Assembly (NCBI GenBank): GCA_034660495.1 | Contig: JAYEJJ010000315.1 | Coordinates: 1-7,570, forward strand | Length of the DNA stretch: 7,570 nucleotides | From: DATFJZ01 sp034660495 | GTDB taxonomy: Bacteria; Desulfobacterota; Desulfobacteria; Desulfobacterales; Desulfobacteraceae | Direction: 5' to 3' | Shown: positions 1 to 5,426 of the stretch, piece after piece | Numbering within the stretch: the stretch's first letter is position 1 | How the letters are laid out: each line of letters opens with the position of its first letter | Position numbers and translations under genes: made by a program | Notes under the pieces: model-generated | What the model was told of the DNA's origin: nothing | The model's input: only the letters and a program-made list of their open reading frames with translations | Database searches by the model: none

Positions 1-51
1 GTGGGTCGTTTGACGGTATGTCTATCCTTCCCAATCACGCAACACTCGATA

Positions 52-121
52 CGGGTGGTTGGCTAAACCTTGCCCGACAGGGACTTTCACCCTGCAAGAA
101 GCACCAAGCTTTTCTTGGCGC
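52..121 (+). repeat. Three-hairpin repeat element containing GGGACTTTCACCC (copy 1)
   Basis: Seen directly: three consecutive hairpins. Hairpin 1 (52-76) has outer stem CGGG/CCCG and inner stem GGTT/AACC. Hairpin 2 (78-94) is CAGGG, loop ACTTTCA, CCCTG. Hairpin 3 (101-121) is GCACCAAG, loop CTTTT, CTTGGCGC, with one A-C mismatch. A diverged second copy lies at 3768-3809; it keeps the loop ACTTTCA and has a different but still paired third stem. An open reading frame through this stretch can be drawn (18-296), but the paired structure, and the frame running into the opposite-strand transposase remnant, argue that it is a repeat rather than a gene. I have an impression of similar GGGACTTTCACCC stretches in other genomes but cannot name the family. 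Its role is unknown. Confidence 0.55.
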
Positions 122-203
122 ACTAGCGCCTGAAACTATAAGCGAGTGGGAGAGTATTTATCTACGATTTCTATACTATATACAATTTTTGTCTGTTTAT
201 CCG

Positions 204-470
204 TCATGCAACCTCCTGCCATTCATACCGATGGTGAAGACCGCCAAGACGCGGAAACTCAGCCATATTGGCGTTGTCCGGCTTTTCCCGCACTGATCTG
301 CCTACTGGTGTTTCTTTGGCAAGCCTGAGATGAGTTCTATCCTGATGGTAATACGCAAGATATTCAGTCAAAATGCGCTTTAAATGGACTTCATTCAAAA
401 CAATCATGGAATTTAGACAATCACGGCGTATGCTGCCTATCAGTCTTTCAACATAGGATTCTGCGGAGGA
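204..470 (-). pseudogene. Integrase-core (rve) transposase, C-terminal fragment
   Basis: Read on the minus strand, about 88 codons show the C-terminal end of an integrase-core transposase: YVERLIGSIRRDCLN, then a VHLKRILTEYLAYYHQDRTH block and the terminal GGLHHRYEW signature before a TGA. The catalytic Glu would be the E of YVER. The N-terminal DNA-binding region and both catalytic Asp residues are missing. An internal ATG at 407 would give a 67-residue ORF, but homology continues 20 codons upstream of it, to about 467. Beyond that the frame meets a stop (TAG at 471-473) inside a 12-bp tandem duplication. The family uses a DDE transposition reaction; this remnant cannot. It is related to, but clearly distinct from, the transposase at 2097-2789. 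Confidence 0.8.
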
Positions 471-491
471 CTATAATATGGACTATAATAT
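468..491. repeat. Two perfect tandem copies of a 12-mer (GGACTATAATAT)
   Basis: Positions 468-479 and 480-491 are identical. The duplication sits exactly where transposase homology of the minus-strand remnant ends, and it contributes the in-frame stop there. It could be a slippage product or a scar of the event that truncated the gene. Confidence 0.85.
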
Positions 492-787
492 AGGATCAAA
501 GATTTGTCAATGATTTCAAGCAGGACGCAGTGCTGACGCATGAAAAAAATCATTGTTTTTTGCATTAATTTGTCGCAAAATGCCTCTTTACAAAAAAACG
601 CCCTTTTGATAATGTAGCTTTGGTTTAAAGTGCTATATACAAAAAACATCTAAATTGCTTGATTTTTGCGTCAAAACAGCCAAAATTGGACTGATTTGAT
701 AGGGAAAAATAGCCTCCCAAAAAGACTATTGCGACAAATAAAATTCTATCAGTTCGAAAACAACCATAAAATCAATATATTATACGG
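492..787. other. Gene-free AT-rich stretch with a distant inverted repeat
   Basis: I see no credible gene here. The minus-strand ORF at 440-649 has a biased, hydrophobic and Lys/Phe-rich composition, starts without a Shine-Dalgarno sequence, and runs through the 12-bp duplication. One pattern stands out: the 11-mer ATTTGTCGCAA at 568-578 is repeated inverted at 729-739 (TTGCGACAAAT), with loosely similar flanks. It could mark the ends of a small (about 170 bp) element, or be chance in AT-rich DNA. Confidence 0.4.
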
Positions 788-1468
788 ATGTACATCTACA
801 ATTACAGGATTTTTGACAATCGCTATCTGCCGGTTACAAGCCTTGCGATCCTGGCCGATGAAAACGATTCCTGGCGGCCGGAAAGTTACAGCATGGAGCA
901 GTGGGGCTGTAAAATCAACTTTACATTCCCCATGATAAAACTCAATGACTACAACGAAAGCATAGAAGATCTGCTCAGGGAGACAAACCCCTTTGCCATA
1001 ATAACGGCGGCGCATTTAAAAACAAAGGCCACAAAAGGAGATACTCAGACAAGATACTCATGGAGATGGAAAATCACCACAGCTCTCTATGAAAGAGGAT
1101 TTTCCAAACAGGACATACTGAACATATACAGGCTGATTGACTGGCTTATGATGCTGCCTGAAGACTTAACAAAACGGTTCACTGAAGACCTTATCAGGTA
1201 TGAGGAGGAGAAAAAGATGCCACATGTAATGAGTGCAGAAAGGATTGGTATAGAGAAGGGCATGCTCAGCGAGGCAAGAGAGATGGTTTTAGAAGCCCTG
1301 GATGCAAGATTTAGCAAAGACGTTACAGAAGATGTTTATAAAAAAGTACAGGCCTTAAACAACAGAATTCTGCTGAAAAAACTGCTACGATCCGCTGCTC
1401 AAAGCGAGAACATTGAAAGCTTCAAAAAATTTCTCCAGGAGATTCCCTCGGATCAGCCGGAGGAATAA
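788..1468 (+). pseudogene. Rpn family (PD-(D/E)XK) transposase/nuclease, C-terminal part only
   Basis: The 226 residues match the C-terminal two thirds of Rpn/PDDEXK_2 family proteins. They start at the conserved MYIYNYRIFD, then show LAILADE, a WGCKINFTFP strand, AHLKTKATKGD, LYERGFSKQDILNIYRLIDW, LIRYEEEKKMP and ERIGIEKG, ending in a charged helical tail. Family proteins are usually about 300 residues or more. The N-terminal nuclease core, with its catalytic Asp and the Glu-x-Gln/Lys motif expected just before this Met, is absent, and the upstream 120 bp does not encode it in any frame. No Shine-Dalgarno sequence precedes the ATG at 788. The reading frame itself is clean over 226 codons, so loss of the 5' end may be recent, or the C-terminal domain may be retained. 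Most likely it is a truncated gene without nuclease activity. Confidence 0.75.
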
Positions 1469-1486
1469 CCGCATCCCGAAATGCGG
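1469..1486 (+). terminator. Weak stem-loop immediately after the Rpn fragment
   Basis: CCGCAT, loop CCCGAA, ATGCGG forms a perfect 6-bp stem directly after the stop codon TAA (1466-1468). It is followed by ATTTGACATTT rather than a run of T, so it is at best a weak intrinsic terminator inherited from the Rpn gene. Confidence 0.4.
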
Positions 1487-1514
1487 ATTTGACATTTCAT
1501 ACATTTTGGGATAT

Positions 1515-1550
1515 TGCTCCCTATCTTAAACACAAACCAAGGAGGGAGCA
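1515..1550 (+). promoter_or_regulatory. Inverted repeat burying the ribosome binding site of the next transposase fragment
   Basis: TGCTCCCT (1515-1522) and AGGGAGCA (1543-1550) are perfect complements separated by 20 nt. The right arm overlaps the GGAGGGAG Shine-Dalgarno sequence (1541-1548), which sits about 7 nt before a TTG start at 1553. In mRNA the stem would sequester this site. Insertion sequences often keep transposase translation low in this way to silence read-through; that role here is inferred. It could alternatively be part of the element's terminal sequence. Confidence 0.45.
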
Positions 1551-1552
1551 TT

Positions 1553-1692
1553 TTGGAAATCGACCCCGTACTATTATTGACGGCATTTGCAGGCGGTTAT
1601 CTTGTCTCCCGCTTCCAGTGCCGTCATCACCTGCTGATCAACCTGGCCCTGCGCACCGAACTCATGGGCATGCGCCGCAATGTGTATTGTGA
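1553..1692 (+). pseudogene. Integrase-core (rve) transposase, N-terminal fragment
   Basis: From a TTG start (1553) preceded by GGAGGGAG, the frame encodes LEIDPVLLLTAFAGGYLVSR and then HHLLINLALRTELMGMRRNV. This is the N-terminal pattern of integrase-core transposases of the same type as the downstream fragment: a hydrophobic segment, then the LALR..L....R helix. Family-like sequence stops near 1692. The frame stays open to 1864, but the rest does not resemble a transposase and enters the left arm of a long palindrome. An upstream in-frame TTG at 1514 lacks a ribosome binding site. Together with 2097-2789 this probably represents one original gene interrupted and partly deleted: about 85 codons between the two parts are missing. 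Confidence 0.55.
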
Positions 1693-1814
1693 CCAATCCG
1701 ATAAAACCAGCAAAGTCCCTCCATACATACGAAAACTATCCAGGCGGCTTCCCCGAATGCGTTGGTGGGGAAAGGCTTTCCTGGGATTTTTGAAAAGATT
1801 CTGCCGGCATCCTT

Positions 1815-2089
1815 CAAAAGTACTTTACACTTTTTTGGAGCATTTCCAATTTCAGAACTCCTGACATCAGCTAATTTTGAATGCATAATCATTTTCTATA
1901 TATAGTATTTTTTTTAAAAACAAAGACAATAAGCACAATATATGGTATTTGTCTGGTTTTTTTATGCATTTAAAATTACGATCCTAAATTTGAATATTTT
2001 CAGTTAAAACAATATATTAGGTTTGTGGTGTCAGGAGCTCTGAATTTATAGAGGTCTCTTTGCAAACAAAAGACTGTAAAGTACTTTTG
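1815..2089. mobile_element. MITE-like long nested imperfect palindrome
   Basis: Seen directly, arms pair in order from outside to inside. CAAAAGTACTTTACA (1815-1829) pairs with 2075-2089 (15 of 15). 1848-1869 pairs with 2026-2047 (19 of 22, core CTCCTGACA/TGTCAGGAG). TAATTTTGAATGCATAA (1872-1888) pairs with 1962-1978 (16 of 17). The right arm also carries its own hairpin, CCTAA/TTAGG, at 1983-2021. The centre is AT-rich and has no gene. The whole unit lies between the two halves of a broken transposase. This is the architecture of a miniature inverted-repeat element or of a transcribed structured RNA; I recognise no named family. The segment 1693-1814 may belong to the same insertion but shows no pairing. 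Confidence 0.7.
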
Positions 2090-2096
2090 GGCTCAT

Positions 2097-2789
2097 ATGA
2101 AGGATGACAAAATTTCCATCCATAAAAAAACGGTTCAGGCCATACTCAAGAATAATGGGTATCCGCCTAATCCCCCAGGCAAAATACATCCTCCCAAGCA
2201 GGAACCAGCCTGGAGGGCGCTGATCAACAACCAGTTTATTGCCGCCATAGACTTTAAAAACATTATTGACCTTTGGGGAAATCAGGTATTTATTCTGAAC
2301 ATCATCCACCACGGGCGAAGGCACTTATTTCGCTCAACAGCCACGTACCACCCGACCGCCCTCTGGTTGTCACAACAGATCCGAGAGGCTTTTCCGTACG
2401 ACACTGCACCTGAAACAATAGTGATGGACAGGGATTCGCTTTTTCTTCCCCTGGTCAAACAGACTTTACCCAACATGGGCATTAAGGTCAGGCGAATCGA
2501 CTACAAATGCCCATGGCAAAACGGCGTGGTAGAACTGTTCAATCTGACGTTGCAGGCCGAGCTGCTGTCGCTCATTACAGCGGTCAATCTGACCCGCATC
2601 AACAAGCTACTCCGGCAATACAGGGAATACTATAACACAGTCAGACCCCATATGACCAATGACGACTATCCACCGGATGCACCGGAGAACATGCCGGTTA
2701 TTACTCCTTTCCCGGAAAGAAAACTTGAAAACGTCAAGTCCGTTTCCTGGGTAGGTGGATTTCATCACAGCTATTACTGGGCGGCCTGA
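2097..2789 (+). pseudogene. Integrase-core (rve) transposase, catalytic and C-terminal part
   Basis: The 230 codons carry a recognisable DDE integrase core. The first Asp is in FIAAIDF (residue 52). The second is in VMDRDSLF (residues 111-113, where family members usually have R-D). The Glu is in CPWQNGVVE (residue 146). The terminal block YREYYNTVRPH...GGFHHSYYW follows. The region before KISIHKKTVQAIL, i.e. the N-terminal DNA-binding half, is missing, and no Shine-Dalgarno sequence precedes the ATG at 2097. Family members are usually about 350 residues, so this is a remnant despite retaining catalytic residues. Its N-terminal counterpart probably is 1553-1692. The stop codon lies within a 9-bp tandem duplication. 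Confidence 0.8.
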
Positions 2790-2808
2790 CCGGCCTGACC
2801 GGTCCGGC
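2782..2808. repeat. Tandem 9-mer CGGCCTGAC, two perfect copies and one degenerate copy
   Basis: Copies at 2782-2790 and 2791-2799 are identical; 2800-2808 (CGGTCCGGC) is a degenerate third. The first copy contains the TGA stop of the transposase fragment, so the duplication is at the very 3' end of the gene. Confidence 0.8.
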
Positions 2809-3097
2809 TAAGAAACCTAAGCCAATTCAAACGGCTATCATTGCATACTGGCAAGCGGATAGTATGGCCGGATTCGTATGTTCATAATCGTTGTCGGTTT
2901 TGCTAAATTCCTCCCTTTTTTCCTGATTTTTATATTCTGTTGGTGATCTATTCAAAAAACCTGGTATATTTGGTGGAAATTAGGGTTGATTGAAATGGTT
3001 ATCAGGGCCTAACTTTTAGTTGAAAATATAGAATTTGAGTTTTTTCCCAGGACATTATAAATATTCATGCGTCAGCACAGTTATTTTTTCTATTAAC
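2809..3097. other. Intergenic stretch between transposase remnant and parDE
   Basis: No gene, RNA gene or strong repeat is visible here on either strand. All frames are short and have no ribosome binding site. It probably holds the decayed end of the insertion sequence and the upstream region of the toxin-antitoxin promoter. Confidence 0.5.
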
Positions 3098-3126
3098 TTA
3101 TGGCAAACATTGCCATAATATATAAT
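3098..3126 (+). promoter_or_regulatory. Promoter and palindromic operator of the parDE operon
   Basis: A perfect inverted repeat, TTATGGCAA (3098-3106), ACA, TTGCCATAA (3110-3118), is followed at once by TATAAT (3121-3126), a consensus -10 box. A poor -35 (TTATGG, 3098-3103) lies 17 nt upstream, inside the operator. ParD-type antitoxins with a ribbon-helix-helix fold bind such palindromes, and the ParDE complex autorepresses its promoter (known for the family). Binding of this site by this ParD is inferred from position and symmetry. Confidence 0.65.
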
Positions 3127-3161
3127 CTGTAATTTTACATACAGACAGAGAGGAGAATGTC

Positions 3162-3395
3162 ATGGCAACTATGAATATTTCGTTACCAGACCAGATGAAA
3201 AAATGGGTGGAGGAATGCGTTCAAAATGGACCATATTCCAATTCATCAGATTATGTGCGGGATCTTATCAGACAGGACCATATGAAATTAAAGCAATTAA
3301 GGCAGGCCTTGATCGAAGGAGAAAACTCGGGGCCTGCAACAGGGTTAGACATTGATGCCTTCATTGCAGACAAAAAGAAGTCACTTTCATTATGA
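3162..3395 (+). CDS. parD: ParD-type antitoxin
   Basis: The 77-residue protein begins MATMNISLPDQMKKWVEE and continues through YSNSSDYVRDLIRQD, the classic N-terminal ribbon-helix-helix DNA-binding domain of ParD antitoxins (residues about 1-45). An acidic, helical C-terminus with DIDAFIADKKK follows; in the family this region wraps around and neutralises ParE. Length is normal for the family. The start is supported by AGGAG at 3151-3155, 6 nt upstream. The stop overlaps the start of the toxin gene (ATGA), typical of translationally coupled toxin-antitoxin pairs. It is probably autoregulated through the palindrome at 3098-3118. It acts in the cytoplasm. Confidence 0.9.
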   Translation: MATMNISLPDQMKKWVEECVQNGPYSNSSDYVRDLIRQDHMKLKQLRQALIEGENSGPATGLDIDAFIADKKKSLSL

Positions 3396-3685
3396 GCCAG
3401 GTTCTTCTATCCCCACGGGCCAAGTCGGACCTGAGCTATATCTGGAATTACACCCTAACCGAATGGGGAAGTAAACAGGCAGAAAAATACGTGCGTGAGA
3501 TATGGGCTGCAATGCAAGCACAAGTTAAAGATTCATCGACTTCTACCGATATCAGTGATGTGAGAAAAGGGTATCGCAAAACAAGATCGGGCTCTCATGT
3601 AATTTTTTTCAGATCAACAGGTAATAATAACATTGATGTCGTTCGAATACTGCATCAACGGATGGATTTTGAAAGACATATTTAA
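3392..3685 (+). CDS. parE: ParE-type toxin (RelE/ParE superfamily)
   Basis: The 97-residue protein has the ParE layout: LSPRAKSDLSYIWNYTLTEWG at the N-terminus (a helix following the first strand), the helix KQAEKYVREIWAAM, then the sheet core GYRKTRSGSHVIFFR, NNIDVVRILHQRMDFERH and a short tail. Characterised ParE toxins inhibit DNA gyrase; that this one does so is inferred from family membership. It is full length and undisrupted, and overlaps the antitoxin gene by 4 nt. Being embedded among decayed mobile genes is typical of such modules and could explain local retention of DNA by addiction. Confidence 0.9.
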   Translation: MSQVLLSPRAKSDLSYIWNYTLTEWGSKQAEKYVREIWAAMQAQVKDSSTSTDISDVRKGYRKTRSGSHVIFFRSTGNNNIDVVRILHQRMDFERHI

Positions 3686-3691
3686 CAATAT

Positions 3692-3756
3692 TGCCAGTAG
3701 CTTGGTGTCATTCTGACCCCTTTTATGCCAGTAGCTTGGTGTCATTCTGACCCCTT
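3692..3756. repeat. 31-bp direct repeat (period 34) ending in CTGACCCCTT
   Basis: Positions 3692-3722 and 3726-3756 are identical over 31 bp and are separated by 3 bp. Each copy has the form TGCCAGTAGCTTGG, then TGTCATTCTGACCCCTT. The repeat lies directly behind the parE stop. Confidence 0.9.
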
Positions 3757-3854
3757 CTTATATATACGGGGGACTTTCACCCTTACTCTTTGCCGGCTTT
3801 TACCGGCGCTTTCGATCTGACCCCACCCTTCTATTTTAATTTTACTCTGACCCC
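3713..3854. repeat. Array of four CTGACCCC (GGGGTCAG) motifs
   Basis: CTGACCCC occurs at 3713-3720, 3747-3754, 3817-3824 and 3847-3854, all in the same orientation. Such GGGGTCAG motifs, alone and clustered, recall the flanks of IS200-like/REP-associated (Y1) transposase genes in Desulfobacterota; that link is my recollection and not shown here, as no Y1 transposase gene is present in the window. Confidence 0.6.
3768..3809 (+). repeat. Hairpin repeat element containing GGGACTTTCACCC (copy 2)
   Basis: GGG, loop ACTTTCA, CCC (3770-3782) is followed by GCCGG, loop CTTTTA, CCGGC (3792-3807). Order, spacing and the first loop match copy 1 (78-121). The third-stem sequence differs on both sides but remains fully paired, so structure rather than sequence appears conserved. 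The outermost hairpin of copy 1 is missing here. The copy sits between CTGACCCC motifs 2 and 3. Confidence 0.55.
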
Positions 3855-3874
3855 AATTACGTCAATTACGTCAA
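3854..3874. repeat. Tandem 9-mer CAATTACGT, 2.3 copies
   Basis: Copies at 3854-3862 and 3863-3871 are followed by a partial CAA. In the glycosyltransferase frame this duplicates three codons (NYV) without changing frame, and it lies at the fragment's 5' boundary. Confidence 0.8.
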
Positions 3875-4069
3875 CAAAACCGGGCTGAAAGTACCGCCCG
3901 GCAACAGCCCTGCCCTTGCATCCGCCATAGATGGCCTGCTCCAGTGCTCCAGAACCCGAAATTATCAGAAAAACTCGGCAGAAACGCAAATCAGCGGTTC
4001 AGGGAAAAATTTCAATCCAGAATCACCGCAGAAAAAATCAAAGCCCTTTATACCAAAACAACCGGGTAA
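3855..4069 (+). pseudogene. Glycosyltransferase (GT4-like) 3' fragment with a frameshift
   Basis: Frame 1 (3855-3944) encodes NYVNYVNKTGLKVPPGNSPA and then LASAIDGLLQ, matching the nucleotide-sugar-binding end of GT4-type glycosyltransferases (TGLxVPPGDxxALAxAI). Homology resumes in another frame from 3953: NPKLSEKLGRNANQRFREKF and then ITAEKIKALY, ending at TAA (4067-4069), the usual C-terminal helices. The shift is caused by TGCTCCAG being present twice in tandem (3937-3944, 3945-3952); removing one copy restores DGLLQNPKLSEKLG exactly. The N-terminal GT-B domain is absent: the fragment begins right after a CTGACCCC motif and inside a 9-bp tandem repeat. Non-functional. Confidence 0.75.
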
Positions 4070-4093
4070 ACCTGCAAAATGCAGGAACACAAT

Positions 4094-4116
4094 AATAGGT
4101 ATAGTGTCCCCCTATT
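4094..4116. repeat. Short palindromic repeat with AATAGG/CCTATT arms
   Basis: AATAGG (4094-4099) and CCTATT (4111-4116) flank TATAGTGTCCC. The motif GGTATAGTGTCCCC resembles REP-like palindromes I recall near IS200-like transposases. No transposase is present, so the assignment is tentative. Confidence 0.4.
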
Positions 4117-4213
4117 TACCGAAAACAGGTTGATTCTTTTATTTGAAATAGATATACAATATTTATGATTAAAATAAAAATATTATGCTTGACTGTGCTG
4201 CTTAAGCTTTAAA

Positions 4214-4228
4214 TCTGAAAATTTCAGA
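4214..4228. promoter_or_regulatory. Palindrome TCTGAAA-A-TTTCAGA
   Basis: A perfect 15-bp palindrome with 7-bp arms lies about 140 bp upstream of the secreted-protein gene and 20 nt after TTGACT (4189-4194), a -35-like hexamer without a good -10 box at proper distance. It could be an operator for that gene; the evidence is positional only. Confidence 0.3.
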
Positions 4229-4349
4229 CTTGGGCTCGGAGAGGAAAGGGTTTCAGACATCTCTGCGCTCAAAGATGAAATCCAGCCAGGAAGCATTAAA
4301 CAAAAGAATTGATGATTTAAACATTGAAGATAAGATATTTTGTAATTAA
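4226..4349 (+). pseudogene. Possible coiled-coil protein remnant in two frames
   Basis: One frame reads RLGLGEERVSDISALKDEI up to about 4282. Another continues from 4281 with SSQEALNKRIDDLNIEDKIF and ends at TAA (4347-4349). The joined product would have the heptad-like pattern of small coiled-coil proteins (VSDISALKDEI...LNKRIDDLN). No start codon with a ribosome binding site is present. I do not recognise a family; it may be a decayed gene or coincidental. Confidence 0.3.
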
Positions 4350-4360
4350 ACTGATAAGTT

Positions 4361-4365
4361 GGAGG
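4361..4365 (+). promoter_or_regulatory. Ribosome binding site that fixes the start of the secreted protein
   Basis: GGAGG at 4361-4365 lies 5 nt before the ATG at 4371. It overlaps an upstream in-frame TTG (4359), so the ATG is the correct start and the N-terminus is MKRYKIYM. Confidence 0.8.
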
Positions 4366-4370
4366 ACATT

Positions 4371-5291
4371 ATGAAACGTTATAAAATTTATATGGTTTCC
4401 CTGTTTTTAACTCTCATTTGCACATGCATGGCTTTTGGGAACTATGAATCTACATATGAAAATATCCAGTGGGGCAACAGAGGTGGAGATACCTATTATT
4501 GCATAGATATTTGTGATAAAAACTGGAATGTTTATGAAGGACTGAGAGCTGTTGCCTGTGGTGAAGACTTACATAATTGGTCGCCAAAACATTTTGTAAC
4601 GGTAGATTTGGGTGTGGAAGATTTACCATCAGGGTTTACATTCAACTGGATTATCTGGTCTTCTTCTGGATACGGTGGAGAAGGGTTTCAGGGACAAGTT
4701 GTGGTTGGAGATTCTGTAACCCCAGTTTGCAAGTCTTTACCTTATCTATCCACATATGAAAAGATTCAATGGGGATGCAGAGGCAATGATACATTTTATT
4801 GTATAGATATATTTGATAAAAACTGGCGTATGCTTTATCAGGCTGTAAAGTGTGAAGAAGGATTACACAGCTATTCACCCCAGTACCTTGATCTTTCATC
4901 AGGAGATTATTATTGGAAAGTGTGGTCTTACAGCGGTTATGGCGAAAACAACTTCTGGGGTGAATTTTCTGTTGCTCCAGAAGTCCCTGAAACAAAATCT
5001 GAAAATTTTATCGGAACCTGGATTATCACTATTGTTGGTTTTTCAAAGTCTCAATACTATTCAAAGGTCGAATTTTCAGCAAATGGCTATTTAACATATA
5101 AAGATTATATTTCTGGCAATTTAGAAAAAAGTGGTACTGGAAACTGGAGCTATGATGAAAACACAGGACATCTCAAAGGATATGCTGACGGGGATTGGGC
5201 TTCTGGAGTCTTATCCGGTACTGAAAATAATTTTTCTGCATCTGGAGAATTTGGTGGAATGCCGGTTATTTATAATTTTCAACGACAATAA
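4371..5291 (+). CDS. Secreted protein with two beta-rich repeats and a lipocalin-like C-terminal domain
   Basis: 306 residues, no named family recognised. Residues 1 to about 22 form a signal peptide: MKRYK, a hydrophobic core VSLFLTLICTCM, then AFG. Two tandem repeats follow, residues 26-112 and 126-202. Shared landmarks are STYE.IQWG.RG.DT.YCIDI.DKNW, a Cys in AC/KC, a central ..L..G....W..WS.SGYG, and a closing F.G...V. The pattern resembles fibronectin-like or W-rich repeats in secreted Desulfobacterota proteins. Each repeat has two equivalent Cys (44/63 and 144/161) that could form a disulfide. Residues 212-306 (FIGTWIITIVG, VEFSANGYLTYKDY, GTGNWSYDENTGHLKG) look like a small lipocalin-type beta-barrel. 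It is probably periplasmic or extracellular and may bind a ligand; function unknown. It is the only intact plus-strand gene right of parE. Confidence 0.8.
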   Translation: MKRYKIYMVSLFLTLICTCMAFGNYESTYENIQWGNRGGDTYYCIDICDKNWNVYEGLRAVACGEDLHNWSPKHFVTVDLGVEDLPSGFTFNWIIWSSSGYGGEGFQGQVVVGDSVTPVCKSLPYLSTYEKIQWGCRGNDTFYCIDIFDKNWRMLYQAVKCEEGLHSYSPQYLDLSSGDYYWKVWSYSGYGENNFWGEFSVAPEVPETKSENFIGTWIITIVGFSKSQYYSKVEFSANGYLTYKDYISGNLEKSGTGNWSYDENTGHLKGYADGDWASGVLSGTENNFSASGEFGGMPVIYNFQRQ

Positions 5292-5294
5292 ACC

Positions 5295-5356
5295 CTGACA
5301 AATAAGGATAGATCGTGTAAGGCATCAGCCGAACCACGATCTTATCCAGTTGTCAG
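5295..5356. terminator. Large interrupted hairpin right after the secreted-protein gene
   Basis: CTGACAA (5295-5301) pairs with TTGTCAG (5350-5356). GGATA-GATCGTG (5306-5317) pairs with CACGATC-T-TATCC (5335-5347), with a one-base bulge. The apex contains a further small hairpin, GGC-ATCA-GCC (5321-5330). It begins 4 nt after the TAA stop. No T-run follows, so it is not a canonical intrinsic terminator; it may stabilise the mRNA 3' end, terminate with help, or be a palindromic repeat element. Confidence 0.55.
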
Positions 5357-5426
5357 ACGCGCTCGGCTCGGCTTACATTTTATCTCCCTCATCCCTCAGC
5401 CGGTAAACAGGTCTAATCCAAATGCA

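Noticed and set aside
18..296. Plus-strand 92-codon frame (MSILPNHATLDTGGW...)
   Set aside because: It runs through the three-hairpin repeat and then across the opposite-strand transposase remnant; no ribosome binding site; better explained as a repeat element.
440..649. Minus-strand 69-codon frame
   Set aside because: Composition is biased by AT-rich DNA, it crosses the 12-bp duplication and overlaps the transposase fragment in another frame; no start signal.
1514..1864. One intact 116-aa gene
   Set aside because: Only about the first 46 codons from 1553 look like a transposase; the rest runs into the long palindrome and resembles nothing.
1662..1892. Minus-strand 76-codon frame over the left palindrome arm
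   Set aside because: It spans the N-terminal transposase fragment, non-coding DNA and the palindrome; likely a by-product of the repeat, though repeats can carry such frames recurrently.
3692..3756. Possible CRISPR array
   Set aside because: Only two copies of a 31-bp repeat with a 3-bp gap; no spacers and no cas genes.
4359..4373. TTG start for the secreted protein
   Set aside because: The TTG overlaps the GGAGG ribosome binding site; the ATG at 4371 has correct spacing and begins a good signal peptide.
4651..4995. Antisense 114-codon frame inside the secreted-protein gene
   Set aside because: Shadow of the plus-strand coding sequence; no start signal and no recognisable motifs.
5295..5356. 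Integron attC site behind a gene cassette
   Set aside because: The stem ends lack the RYYYAAC/GTTRRRY core sites and there is no second site or integrase in view.
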